Assembly: GCA_037962975.1 (NCBI GenBank)
Contig: CM075674.1
Location: 85,266,501-85,330,500, forward strand
Reading direction: 5' to 3'
DNA from: Clitoria ternatea
Lineage: Eukaryota; Streptophyta; Magnoliopsida; Fabales; Fabaceae
DNA: 64,000 bases
Shown here: in pieces, positions 48,535 through 59,723 of the stretch
How the letters are laid out: every line of letters begins with the position of its first letter
Position numbering within the stretch: position 1 is the stretch's first letter
The notes under the pieces: model-generated
What the model was told of the DNA's origin: nothing
What the model saw: only the letters and a program-made list of their open reading frames with translations
The model's database searches: none
Made by a program: the position numbers and the translations under genes

Positions 48535-51500
48535 TGTAACGCCCCGAAACGTGGATTAAAATTTTCGAGTAAATTTTTCGCTTTTTCGAAAGATCATTTT
48601 AAAAATTATAAATTTAATTCAGAGTTTATATAACAATTAATAACAACGGAAAAATTATCATACATACTAGTCGTGAATAATTAAATTCAAGAAAATATTT
48701 AAGTAGCGGAAACGATTGTGAAGATAATGGTACATGACATATTATATTTATTACAACCCATAAATTCAAAGTTCAGGTAATAAAACAAATAGACATCCAT
48801 CATGGCATCACTCTGCATTCTGCGTGTCATTCACTGTAAAAATTAATGTAAGAGTGAGACAGAATATAGAATAAATATAAAATAGATAAAATTGCACAAA
48901 CACAATCAACAATTCATAATGATATGATGAATATGCCAAACAAGTCTATTAATAGATCTTTAATTAGTCAAATGATGTCATGCTGGATCCATTTGGTCTT
49001 GGTGGGAATACTGCAGTAAAAGTCTCATAGAGACACAAATAGGGCTTTAGCATATACCATGAATCCCTATACTTCATGGCGCTTAAGTACCGAAGTACAC
49101 AATATCATAAGTAGGACTTCTGCATAAACCATGAATCCCTACACTCCATGGCACACAACATAATAGGGCTTAACTCATCATAGAGTAACCCCCCACCAGG
49201 GTAGGCAATCATGGAACCCCTAAATTCCATGGTGCGTCCGAATGCTTATGATGCATGAATGCCTTTAATTCTTTTAACATACCATGATATCCACATTTCC
49301 AAAACCTCTTGGATACTACAAGTCCTCAAGGAACACAATACACATAATAATTCACAAAATCATGGATTTACTGTTTCAACCACATATGTCAATAACCACA
49401 AGGCATTCATGTACATATATATTAATTATGTCATTCATAATTATTCACCATCACAATATACAAACTGTGTGATACTCAACAACATTTATAATAATTCATA
49501 ATCACTCAATAATTTAATAAATAATTTTTATACATAGAGAAAATATCATTTTCTTTCAAAATAGCCATTCTAGTTGACTTTCAGTATCCCCAACAGCAAC
49601 ATACATTAGCAAAATAGTCATAACATGGGCAAATCAACTCCTTTTTAGGTGATTCCACTTTCTATAGCTCAATAATACAATTATCTACAACTTTCATGAA
49701 GAACACAGTTTCAAATTCTGAACAGAAATATTACTTATTCACGAAATACCACACTGCCTCAAGGTGAGTTTTTCAAAACGTACATATATTAGTAATTTCA
49801 GTGTTTCTGGAGTTACAAAAATGATTTTTGCATGAAACCAGTTCTAAAATACTCTTAACATAATTATCTACAACTTTCATGAAGACTCAAACAACTAATT
49901 CATACCACAAAATTCCCAGTATTGAAAACAAGATTCGGATTTCCAAAATTCCAGAATTTCAGAATTTCAGCTTGCACATACTTCAGTAATTTGAGCATAA
50001 CTTGAACTACAAAAATTATTTTGATGTGAAACCACTTTCTAAAAATCCAAAACTTAATTATCTACAACTTTCATGAAGACATCCAAGGCTGATTATGCAT
50101 GTATAATTCCCAGCATATCAAAATATACACTAAACATGAAGTAAATCTTTCACTCGGACATACAGTAGTATTTTGGCTATAACTTTTGCTACACATACTC
50201 AAATCAATTGGTTCAGGTCTCAAAATTCACATAACAAAAAGATTTACAACTTTCATGAAGACACTGATCACTAATTCTTACTACAAAATGTCCAATTTTA
50301 ACAATAAGTTACGGATTTCAAGTTTACAGATTTACAGTTTGTACATACTTCAGTATTATGAGCATAACTTGAGCTACAAAAATTATTTTAATGTGAAACC
50401 ACTTTCTAAAGATCCAAAACTTAATTATCTACAACTTTTATGAAGACATCCAAGGCTGATTATGCACTTACAGTTCCCAGTAAATCAATATATACACAAA
50501 ACAAAGGATAAATCTTTCACACGAACATGCTGTAGTATTTTGGCTATAACTTTTGCTATACTTATTCAAATTACTTGATTCAGGTCTCAAAATTCAGATA
50601 TCAAAAATATCTACAACTTTCATGAAGAAGTCAGAGTCAAATTCACACGTTTTTAATATCAAAAATAAGCAACAAGTTACGAATAAATTCTGGAATCCTA
50701 GAATCAGCATACAATTCTACCCATTTCACAAATATTCACAACCCTGTCCCCTCTTACCTTAATGGAGGTTCCTAAAGTGGTTGAAAGTGTTGTATTATTG
50801 TCCTAGCTTTAGATCAAGAGTGAAATTGATGGAGAAAGTGAAAGAAAATAAGAGAGAGACTTCACTAACTTTAGCTTGTTCTAAGAATTCAGACTTGGGA
50901 ACAAGATGTAGTGTTGATTTAATAATGCAAATGACAAGTGGGGGACAAGATTTTCATAATGGGATTGTAGTGGGATGTTAGGTGCATGAATTATGGTGAT
51001 AATGGAGGTTTTAGATGAGAAAAATGAGCTGGATTGTTGACCATTTCCGCAGCCTACATAATGTAGCTTGTATGATTGAAGTAAATATCAACTTTGACAC
51101 TGTTTTGGTATTTTTGGCATATCTCTCTCATATCTTAATGGATTTTAACAAATGTGGTCTTGCTGGAAAGCTAAGACAACGAGGAACAACTTTGTAGTTT
51201 AACACTTTTTCAAATTCAGAATCTAACAAGGTAATAAAATATGTACAAGATGATATGATTGAAGTAAAATATCAATTCTGACACTGCTTCGGTATTTTGG
51301 GCATATCTCTCTCATATCTTAATGGAATTTAACAAATTTGGTCTTGTTGGAAAGATAAGAAAAAGAGGAACAACTTTGTAGTTAACCACATTTCCAAATT
51401 CAGACTCTAACTAATAATTAAAATGTGTACAAGATGACGTATTTTGAGTGGAGTATGTGGCAATTTGATGAGAGTAATTGGAAAAGCCAAGGAAATTAAT

Positions 51501-51702
51501 AACTAAGGAAATAGGTAATAAATTATTTGATTAACTTTTACCAAAGGTATAAAGTTAAAATTATTTACCATGGTAAAAGGTTAAATTGAAGATGTTGTCC
51601 TAACCAAAAATTTATGTAGAAAGTTGAGATAAAATGGATAATATCATTGATGGTCTAAATCAAAATGATTATACATGAGAATAAAATTTTTAGGATGTTA
51701 CA
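48535..51702 (-). mobile_element. Solo LTR, Tekay-like (3168 bp), target duplication CTCTC
   Basis: Begins TGTAACGCCCC and ends GGATGTTACA, flanked by CTCTC at 48530-48534 and 51703-51707. The - orientation is inferred: read that way it starts TGTAACATCCTA like the outer Tekay LTR, and GTGAGACAGAATATA near 48855 parallels the inner Tekay LTR near 6015. No internal region remains. It interrupts the antisense ORF of Tat copy 2, so it is younger than that copy. Confidence 0.87.
49640..50650. repeat. Sub-repeats of about 182-194 bp inside the solo LTR
   Basis: Six copies marked by CTACAACTTTCATGAAGA at 49685, 49868, 50062, 50244 (one change), 50429 (one change) and 50611. The spacings are 183, 194, 182, 185 and 182 bp. 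Flanking words (TTGAGCATAACTTGA, CATACTTCAGTA) repeat too, so whole units are shared. Confidence 0.88.
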
Positions 51703-52923
51703 CTCTCTCCTTACCATCAGGGTTCAACCAAAATCTGAACTTTGACTCAGTAGCTTGGACGGTGAAGAAAAGGGGTTTGAAACGTTTTCCTTATATCTTT
51801 ATAGACTCTACTTACAAGTTAAAGATAGGATATCAAGCCCACAAGACTACATGCCCTATTCCATCATTGAACACCGACCTTTTCAAGACATAAAACATGT
51901 TAAAGAATAGGGCCAACGTCGGCCTAAACTTGTAAATGTAGGTTAGGGACTCGAAACTCCTTACAAAGGCCCAAGCATTTAAGTACAGTTGCGAGGGTAC
52001 AATAAGTAGATAGTTCAAGACCTTTATTTCAAAATCTATTAAAGGAAGACAAACCCAGACCTTGGTGAATGTGAAGATGTACATCTAGATCCTATCTTTG
52101 TTATGACCCATATGACATGTTTTTGCTACAAGGGAGACGAGATCTCAACCGAGATTGCCATAAATGATCTACACCAATTGAGATCCTAGCCAAACACTTT
52201 CGGTCCCTTTCAAAAAAATATCAAGATGAGCAGTTCTAAAGCACTTTTGTAATCTAGAAACCCTTGTTTTTGGCAAGGCAATGATCCCAGTCGATGCCCT
52301 TATAGATCTAAAGAACCTTATCACCAGTGCTTTAAGCCTTCTAGATTGTGTGATCCCGTCCAGAATGGGAGTAAGTCGTACTGAAGGACCCATCATTTGA
52401 AGAGGATGACGAACAACTCTCTAAAGACCCGCCTAACGACATGACCAAAAAAGATAAAAAGGAAGAAACCTTCATTATTCTACAGAGACAAAAAAATCAG
52501 TCAAAATGATATCTTCCTTGAAACTCCCTTTGAGGGCTTTTTAGTAATAAGGAATTAGAAATACTTGATGTGTCACTCAAGTCAAATTCTTGGAGCCATG
52601 CTTTTGCCCTCTCCACCGTGGTATTGCCATTGTAGGAAATTGTTTTTTGTTTTTGAAATTGAAAACGTTGATCAAGGTAAAACGAGATGGCATAATGCTT
52701 TTAATGTTATCCGACATCTGGTTGAATCTTGGTATTTCATCGAGATCCCTTAGATGGCCACAACGGTGAAGGCCCAAGGAACATCTCTAAGGACCTACTG
52801 TTGTCGCCACCATCCCCAAGTTCACAAATATTTACCATATTGAAAGGATGGATCAAAGAAAAGTACCTTGGAAGTGAAAAATTGAGTTATCGATTCAAAG
52901 TTGAAACAATGCTTAGATCTTAA

Positions 52924-53269
52924 AATAGTCCTAGTTGATGTCGTCTTATGAAGTTTGCACATGTAAAAATAACAAAAATAATGCAACTATTTATAAGGGG
53001 CAAGCTAGGGGAAAGTCATAATTAACCAAGTGCAATCATTACCACAACACATTTGACATAAATGCATTTTAGTAGAGGCGGGAAAATGATACAACTGCTC
53101 AATTTTTAAACCAACAAACAAGGAAGTGACATGTGGGAGAGAGGGGATATAGTTAGAAGAAGAATTGTTTTTCAAAAACAAGCCAGGGAGAAATGCACGT
53201 CTTCCACCTAAATGTCATCTATAAAGCAGCTCAAGACAATACTCAACAACACCTCTATCTAAGGGCATA
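52924..53269. other. Untranslated region between antisense ORF and LTR, Tat copy 2
   Basis: No gene seen. It ends with CTATCTAAGGGCATA, a polypurine-like tract of the same form as at about 21774. Confidence 0.45.
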
Positions 53270-53726
53270 TGATCTGATCATACAACCGGGGTGACATCAC
53301 GACAAGACAACATATCAATTCCTAGCACTCATAAGTAGACCCGTCTTTATAAGAACGAAGTGTCAAACTTCCCTGTAAAGGATCCTGTACACAAGGACAG
53401 TCATGTCAGCTACTACATTACCAACAAACCCTACAAAGGTACTTGACAATAACATCATTGTGTCGGATGTCAGCCTACCATAAATGTTTGCCTTGTGAAT
53501 AGTGAAAGGTACGCATTTACTACGTCATAATTCCTAGATTCCCTATTTCATCTAGTAGTGATTTAGAATCCTCTTACTAACTAGAGCATCAGAGGTGCCC
53601 TACGAGAAACACTCACCTTCGATCTCGTTCCTAACATTTTTGTAGGTAGCAACTGAATCAGAAGTATTCCGTCCAACACTCCCCATCAGATACCATCCCA
53701 AGGAATTTGTTTCCAGGACTGATCAA
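53270..53726 (+). mobile_element. 3' LTR of Tat-lineage copy 2
   Basis: Starts TGATCTGATC after the purine tract, like 21786. It contains the R/U5 block CTAACTAGAGCATCAGAGG (about 53578) and ends near TGATCA (53726), close to the ATCA end before the primer region of copy 1. The right limit is approximate. Confidence 0.55.
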
Positions 53727-53802
53727 TATTTAATCATATGTTGAGAAAAAAACTAAGGTAAAACCTACTTAGAAAATATCTATATCTCCAAATAAATTTT
53801 AA

Positions 53803-54376
53803 GGTTAAATATGTTTTTCATTCTTGTAAAGTTAGTAAATTTTAATTTTAATTTTTATAAAAATTTTCTACACTTTCATCTTTATTAAATTATAATATTT
53901 AGAAAATAGTCTTTTTCATTAAAGGATCATTATTAAAAAATGATTTATTTGACAGATCTTTACATAATTTACTTATATGTCATCTAATTATCTTAATAGT
54001 GGATATAAGAAGCATTTAAGCTGAAAACATTCAATTTCTCATGGTATTTTTATTAGGGTAAACAATACATTTAAGTTACATATCATCAAAATTTTCATAT
54101 TTTATCAATAACTTTTAAATTGGATAATGTGTAGGATAATTAGACAACATATCAGATGTAAAGGTGAGAATTTGTTGAGAAATTACAATTAACAGAAAAT
54201 AAGGACTATTACATAATAATTAAATTAATAAGAAACTATTTATGAACATTTTATAATAATAAGGGATAAAAAATGTAATAGGAATATTAATGAAGGGTGA
54301 AAAAAGTAACAAAGTTTATAGAGGGACGGACATTGAAGTTTGTTAATTTTATAGGGATGAAAAATATATGTAACCC
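53803..54376. mobile_element. MITE with long terminal inverted repeats, Mutator-like
   Basis: The left end GGTTAAATATGTTTTTCATTC and the reversed right end GGGTTACATATATTTTTCATCC pair over about 50 bp (TTCTTGTAAAGTTAGTAAA against CCCTATAAAATTAACAAAC). The centre is AT-rich and non-coding. This end sequence is a very common small transposon type in legume genomes, as I recall it. A clear target duplication could not be fixed because the flanks are A/T runs. Confidence 0.75.
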
Positions 54377-56290
54377 TAATTTTTTTGTGTATTTTTGTAG
54401 GCACTTAACTTCATATGTGTATAACTGTTAAGCAAAAATACCTTTACAAAATAAAATAAGGTAAATAACACTTACCTCATTGAGGTTTGGGGAACTTACA
54501 CAGAACTTCAAACTATTCCAAGATACACTAACACACTCAACTTCATTTCTCTAGATGGAAAAGGAATATTCCTTGGAATATCCTTTATTATTAACTAAGG
54601 TTGAATTTTTGTTTTTGTTTTTATTTAATTGTTGCTCCAATTTGAAATAGAATCACATGTGAATAACAAGAGAAAATGAGATTACATAATTATAGAGGAG
54701 GCTAATAAGGATTTGATAGTGATTCACTAAGAGAGCTTGTAAAATATAATTTGAAAAACGTGTGGGTATGGAATCGAACTTGCTTACGATGAGTGGTGGT
54801 TTATGCTAGTAAAAGCGCAATGGTGGTGTAACCTAGAGCTTGTTTACATAGGGGATTTGAGGCGATGGTGGCTGACAATAGCAAGAGGAGACAAAATAGC
54901 AACGATACATGCAATGGTATGACATGGAATGGGACAATGTTATGGGTCATAAGGGTGGTGATTAAGTGGAGCTTTTTGTGGACATCAAACTCATGGTGGA
55001 GGGTGGTAATTAGAGATGGTTTTCGAATGTGGCTTTATTGTTGTCTTGGTGGTAGTTCAATGTGGTTTGTACTATAGCGTGGGTGAGCTCATGATGGTTT
55101 TTGTTGGAAGTGAGTGGTTAAAGGAAGTGAGGTGTTCAGTTAGTCATGGAGGGACCACCATTATCGTTGTTGTCTTTAATGAAACTAAACCACCAAGATA
55201 AACCACACAATCATTTTTCACCAATTGAACCCTATCTTAATTGATCCCTAAACCTCCAAACCCATAAACCATGTCCCTTCCATAGTGAGCCGCCACCGGA
55301 TTGGTCCTTATCTTCATCGTCGTGTTTGTGAATAATAATAAAAATCCAACAATTAAGTAATAAAAAAACAAAAACTTAACCATGGTTAATGATACATGAT
55401 AGTTCGAGAAATATTCTTTTTCCATCCAAAGAAATAGAGTGAAGTATGCATTTTGGAATAATTTGAAGTTTTTGTATAATTTCTTCGAATCTTAAAAAGG
55501 ATAAATGTAATTTACCTAATAAAATAATTCAATGTTAGATAAATAGAAAGAAACTTTAGGTATTTTTTTTATCATTTTAGAAAATGCCAATATAATAGTT
55601 TAATTAATTTAATACCAAATACTAAACATTAGATCAATTTTTTTTCGTAATGACTAAATTAGATAATGAAACATCAAATTATAATAAGAAATTTAGTAAA
55701 AGAAAAAAATCAATTATTAAAAAAACTTTGAACCTCGCACTTAAAAAAACTTTTATTATAATAAAACAAACAAATAAATATTCTACATTTCATATATATT
55801 TTTTATTAACCTCAACTTTAAGTTGAATTTAAGCAACTTAAAATGATTTTTGTTATATTAAGATAATCATAATCATTACACTAGAAAAAAAATACTATAT
55901 AAATATGTTTTTTCTCAACAAAATTATCACTTTATTTTTTTATTGTTGTAAATTTTGATATTTGATTAAGGATATATTTGGTTCTTAGTTGATATTTTTC
56001 AAATGAGGTTTGTCAAAAACAAAATTAGTTGTTGATCAAACAAAGTTTATAGGTGTCTCAAACAATGTGTAAAATCAATATTGATTATTAGATAGCTTAA
56101 GCCCTATTCAAGAAGGATTTTGATTTTTAGTTTTAAAAATTTTATAAACCAAAACCTGTTTTTAGTTTTATGTTTTAATTTATAAGGTTTGGAATTTTAA
56201 AAAGTTGTTGTATAACTTTCATATTATAATCAAAACTACTTTACATACAACAACAACAACGATATAATAATGTTATAAGTAATAATACAT
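54377..56290. other. Intergenic DNA, no gene supported
   Basis: AT-rich, with a GTGG/GATGG-rich patch at about 54860-55190 that produces short Trp/Val/Gly-rich ORFs without known domains. Confidence 0.6.
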
Positions 56291-56299
56291 CTTTAACAA

Positions 56300-56580
56300 T
56301 AATGGTTATAGTGGCGGCGATGACGGCAGCGACAACGATGGTGGTAGTGGTGATTGTGACAGTGGTAGTGATAATGATGGTGGATATGATGTGATGATGA
56401 TGACGACAATGGTAGTGGTCGAGGTAGTGGTGGTGGTGGTGAATAGGGTGCCGACAATGGTAAAATAGAGGCAGTGAAGGTCATTATCATTATGGTGATG
56501 ATTACGATATTTGTGATGACAACAATAATGATAGTTGTGATGGTGGTGGTAACAAAGGAGACGATAATAGTGGCAATTCT
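56300..56580. repeat. GGT/GAT-rich trinucleotide tract 1
   Basis: Purine-pyrimidine biased GTGGTGGT and GATGATGG words on the + strand. The His-rich ORF on the other strand is a by-product. Confidence 0.8.
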
Positions 56581-57679
56581 TAAAGAAAAGTCTGGTTGAA
56601 AAAGGAAGTATGGAATTTTACTGAACCAGACCCCAAATTATGTTTTACCTTCAGATCTCGGATTTGTTAATAACATTCATCAAGAATTCATTGGAAAATG
56701 AAGTATGTATATCAAGAAACTAATTTGTGTATTCAAGTATTTTACGATAAATAATGCACAGGCTATAAAACAAAGGGGAGCTTATGTGCTCAAAATCTAA
56801 AATCCAATATCTGGAAGATGTCCAAGAGTCTAATAGAAGAAGCTTATCTTACCCAATCGGACTTATAGAGCATCAAAAGAAAAATGTTGCCATTAAGGAT
56901 TTAATTACAATGTTCTTAATTCTATTTGCGTATTGCATTGGGTTATATGCCCTTGTCAAATATGCGTGCTTATCATAAAAAAGGACAAGACACAAAGAAA
57001 GCTCAGCAGCCAAAGTTAGCACACCTAACTCCGCGCATGAATAGAAAAAGCTGAACTAAATTTAGAATATGTGTCAACATAAATTCAGGGGATTACAACA
57101 TTGACTTCTGCTATTTGTATCAATCAAATGAAGCAAATAAATTACTTTATTTTTCACATAAACAAAAGACACCATTTTCATACAAGCACTGTCAAACCCT
57201 GCTACTAGACTCTTGAACCCCTTTCTGATTATCAAAGATCTGGTAATTATAGCTTAAGGCAAACACCTCCATAGGATTTTCAATGTCTATATCTCATTTC
57301 AAGGATTAGCAACAGTCATATTCCAACACCTATTTATACTAAAGAAGATTGAATTACAAGACGTAAGAAGTTATTGAGAAATCTCTTAAGTCAAATCATT
57401 TTTCTTTGTAATTCATTTAATTCTTCTTTTTAGACAGAGACCTTTCTTACTCGTTCTACCTTTAACAGACCTTGGTCTTGTGTCATTTGTAACTTAGTTT
57501 ACAATCTTTCAATTGAATATCTCTCATACATTAAGTTTTGTGAGTTACTTTCCATTTCTTACAAACAATTTGTAAATACTTGGGTTGAGCCAGGAGTGGC
57601 TTGTTGAGAGAATACTTGGGTTTAAGCTAGGAGTGACTAGAGTCAAGAAAACTCTTGGCACTAGTTTGGCAATAAAAAT
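56581..57679. other. Intergenic DNA, no gene supported
   Basis: Less repetitive than its surroundings. One 64-codon ORF (56784-56978) ends in a hydrophobic stretch but has no recognised family or gene context. Confidence 0.5.
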
Positions 57680-57830
57680 GGTGTTTACAGTGGTGTTGGT
57701 CACGGATATGGTGAAAGGTGTGGAGATAGTAAGAACAATAGTGATGGTAATGTTGACAACAATGGTAGTAATGGTAGTGGTGGTCATGGTGGTGGTGAAG
57801 GGTGTCAATAGCGGTGGATGTGGTGATGTC
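57680..57830. repeat. GGT/GAT-rich trinucleotide tract 2
   Basis: Runs of ATGGTGGTGGT-type words on the + strand. The Thr-rich ORF on the - strand is composition only. Confidence 0.75.
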
Positions 57831-58195
57831 TTGAATTTTGGTATTAGGCTTAACTCAATTATAAAAGTTAGCTCATAGAATGAGGATTACTCTCACCTTA
57901 TATATTTTTATTTGGTCATAACATTAGTCAATGTGAGACTTTCAACACCCCATCACACTTAAGAATAAACATTTAAAGCATGGATAAATGTGGTTAGCCC
58001 AATAATGTAGGACTTACAACACACCTCCTCATGGGTAGCCCAACAACAGATCTAGGATAGACTTCGATACTATCTTAAATTTTAGTATTAAGCGTAACTC
58101 AATCCTACAAATTAGCTCATATAGGATAAAAACTACCCTCAACTTATATACTTTAATTGGGCATATCACTATTCAATGTGAAACTTTCAACAGTG
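57831..58195 (+). repeat. Dispersed repeat present twice in direct orientation
   Basis: TGAATTTTGGTATTAGGCTTAACTCAA (57831 on) to GTGAGACTTTCAAC (about 57944) recurs as TAAATTTTAGTATTAAGCGTAACTCAA (58075 on) to GTGAAACTTTCAAC (about 58190). Between them lies a related stretch with AGCCCAATAATGTAGGAC. It resembles a dispersed repeat common in legumes and other dicots; I cannot assign its class. Confidence 0.65.
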
Positions 58196-58460
58196 GGAAT
58201 GATGGTACTGGTGGTGGCAACAGTGACAATTTTGATTCACATTGGAAGGTTGTGGGGGTGGTGGTTGTAGTGTTGGCGATGACTAGGATGGAGAAAATGG
58301 TGATGGTGAGGATGACAGCGGTGACAGTGCCAACAATATAGATAATGGTTCTGATGGTAGGGTAATGGTGGTGATGGCGACGGGGGCAATAATAAGGGTG
58401 ATGGTGATAATGACGATGATAATGGTGGTGAGAGTGATGATGGTGATGGTGGTAGATAAC
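58196..58460. repeat. GGT/GAT-rich trinucleotide tract 3
   Basis: Runs of GGTGATGGTGATGA words, the nearest such tract to the PWR gene. Confidence 0.8.
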
Positions 58461-58619
58461 GATGATTAAAAGTTTATAAAATTAAAATAAAATTTTCTTG
58501 ATTTTTAAATGACTAAAAATTTTCTTTAACACTTTTTTTATCAAACATATTTTATTTTAAATTAACTTTTAAAAGTAAAAACTAGAAATTTCTAATCACC
58601 CCGCTCAAACCTAATTTTA

Positions 58620-59566
58620 AAAAAATGGGCAATATTATGATAGACGAGAAGGGTAATATGGTCACATCGGAAGAATGTTTACTGCTACCGTAAATAACGG
58701 CCGAAACAATGGGCACTTTGATTACCCGAGAGAGGCCCATACACACAGTCACAAAGAAAAGCTGACTGACGAAGATAAATATGTATTATTAAAAAAAAAG
58801 CGAAAGACAGGAAAAAGAAAAAAATGAATAAAAAAAATATGGGCGGATTCGAAAGGAGTTTTCAATATGGTTTTATATGAAGCGTTGAGATCCGGTACCT
58901 CACTTTCTCTCTCTATCCCTTTCCTTTTCTCTCTCTCTCAAGGTTCTCTTTGTCCCTTATCATCTCACGTTCTCACTTTCTCGCCCCATACGGGTTTTCC
59001 ACCAGCCAAGAAACCGATGCCAAAATTTTCACACAGCACAAACACAGACTCTCTCACACACACTAAGCTTGAAGACGCACCTTCACCATCCATGGATTCT
59101 TCTTCTTCTTCTTCACTGTTTATGTGCACCGTCTTCGATCTGAATCGCCGCCTCTAAAGTTATTTCACCTCTATTTCCTCGCTCTCACTTTTTTTCCTTG
59201 TGAAATCCGCGGCTTGTTTTGTATCGTCTTCGTGTTTCGGTACTTGGTTTGTGGTTTTTTTTTTTCTGGTTTGGAGCTGCTCGGAAGCCCTAGGTTGGTG
59301 TGCGGCGCGGCGATTTCGTTGCCGCGTGTGGTTTCTTGTTCGATCTGAGGGCGGCAAACTTTGAGCAGCGGCGCGGTGTAATTTAGCTCTGTGAACCCTA
59401 GATTTTGGTGTGGAGGTTGGATCTGGAGTTGGAGTGTTGTGTGGATTTGGTTTGGTGGCGGTGCGGGTTGGTTTGGTTTTCTAGGGTTTGGTTTTTGTGT
59501 GTGCGTGTGGTGGTGATTTTACGGTTTTGTTTTCGGTGGCTGCCCATGCTTTTGGGTTGATTTTTG
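58620..59566 (+). promoter_or_regulatory. Promoter and 5' leader of the PWR homologue
   Basis: The AT-rich part to about 58870 gives way to CT-rich sequence (TTTCTCTCTCT at 58904-58940) and TTC repeats (59098-59114), typical of plant 5' leaders. No convincing TATA box was found. The leader is long if transcription starts in the CT-rich zone, and it contains a small upstream ORF. The transcription start and any leader intron cannot be fixed from sequence alone. Confidence 0.55.
59092..59157 (+). other. Candidate upstream ORF in PWR leader (21 codons)
   Basis: ATG in the favourable context ACCATCCATGG, followed by a run of Ser codons and ending at TAA 59155, about 410 bp before the main start. 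It could lower translation of the main frame if the leader is transcribed and retained. Whether it is conserved is unknown. Confidence 0.35.
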
Positions 59567-59723
59567 ATGCCGCCCGAACCATTGCCTTGGGATCGAAAGG
59601 ACTTCTTCAAGGAGAGGAAGCACGAGAGGTCGGAATCGTTAGGGTCTGTGGCTAGATGGAGAGATTCTTCCCATCACCGAGACTTCAACCGCTGGGGATC
59701 CGCGGAGTTTCGTAGGCCGCCAG
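59567..59723 (+). CDS. PWR: PWR homologue, coding exon 1
   Basis: 157 bp, 52 codons plus one base. The donor is CAG|GTGAGC. It carries the family's opening with a WDRK word and an EFRRPP end. Any 5' non-coding exon is not visible. Confidence 0.88.

Larger units (their letters stand above)
47644..52777 (-). pseudogene. Antisense ORF of Tat-lineage copy 2, split by a solo LTR
   Basis: From right to left on the - strand: an N-terminal piece (52577-52777), a basic stretch (52169-52396), then a piece (51720-52084) with LNYLLIVPSQLYLNAWAFVRSFE followed in broken frames by KRFKPLFFTVQATE and FWLNPDG. This order fits the putative gypsy-type transposon domain (Pfam PF04195, from memory). The solo LTR 48535-51702 interrupts it. 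Beyond that come NAYKLE...LEALKL and a Lys-rich linker (48040-48140), then a coiled-coil-like C-terminus (47644-48163). It lies antisense to, and after, where pol should be. Function in the element's cycle is not established. Confidence 0.65.

Noticed and set aside
49640..50650. CRISPR-like regular spacing
   Set aside because: Units are whole 182-194 bp tandem repeats within a plant LTR, not short repeats with unique spacers.
56293..56490. His/Ser/Pro-rich ORF on the - strand
   Set aside because: Trinucleotide repeat by-product.
57545..57808. Thr/Ile-rich ORF on the - strand
   Set aside because: Complement of a GGT/GAT tract.
58867..59157. 96-codon ORF upstream of PWR as a separate gene
   Set aside because: CT- and TTC-repeat composition in a likely leader; only its last 21 codons were kept as a candidate upstream ORF.
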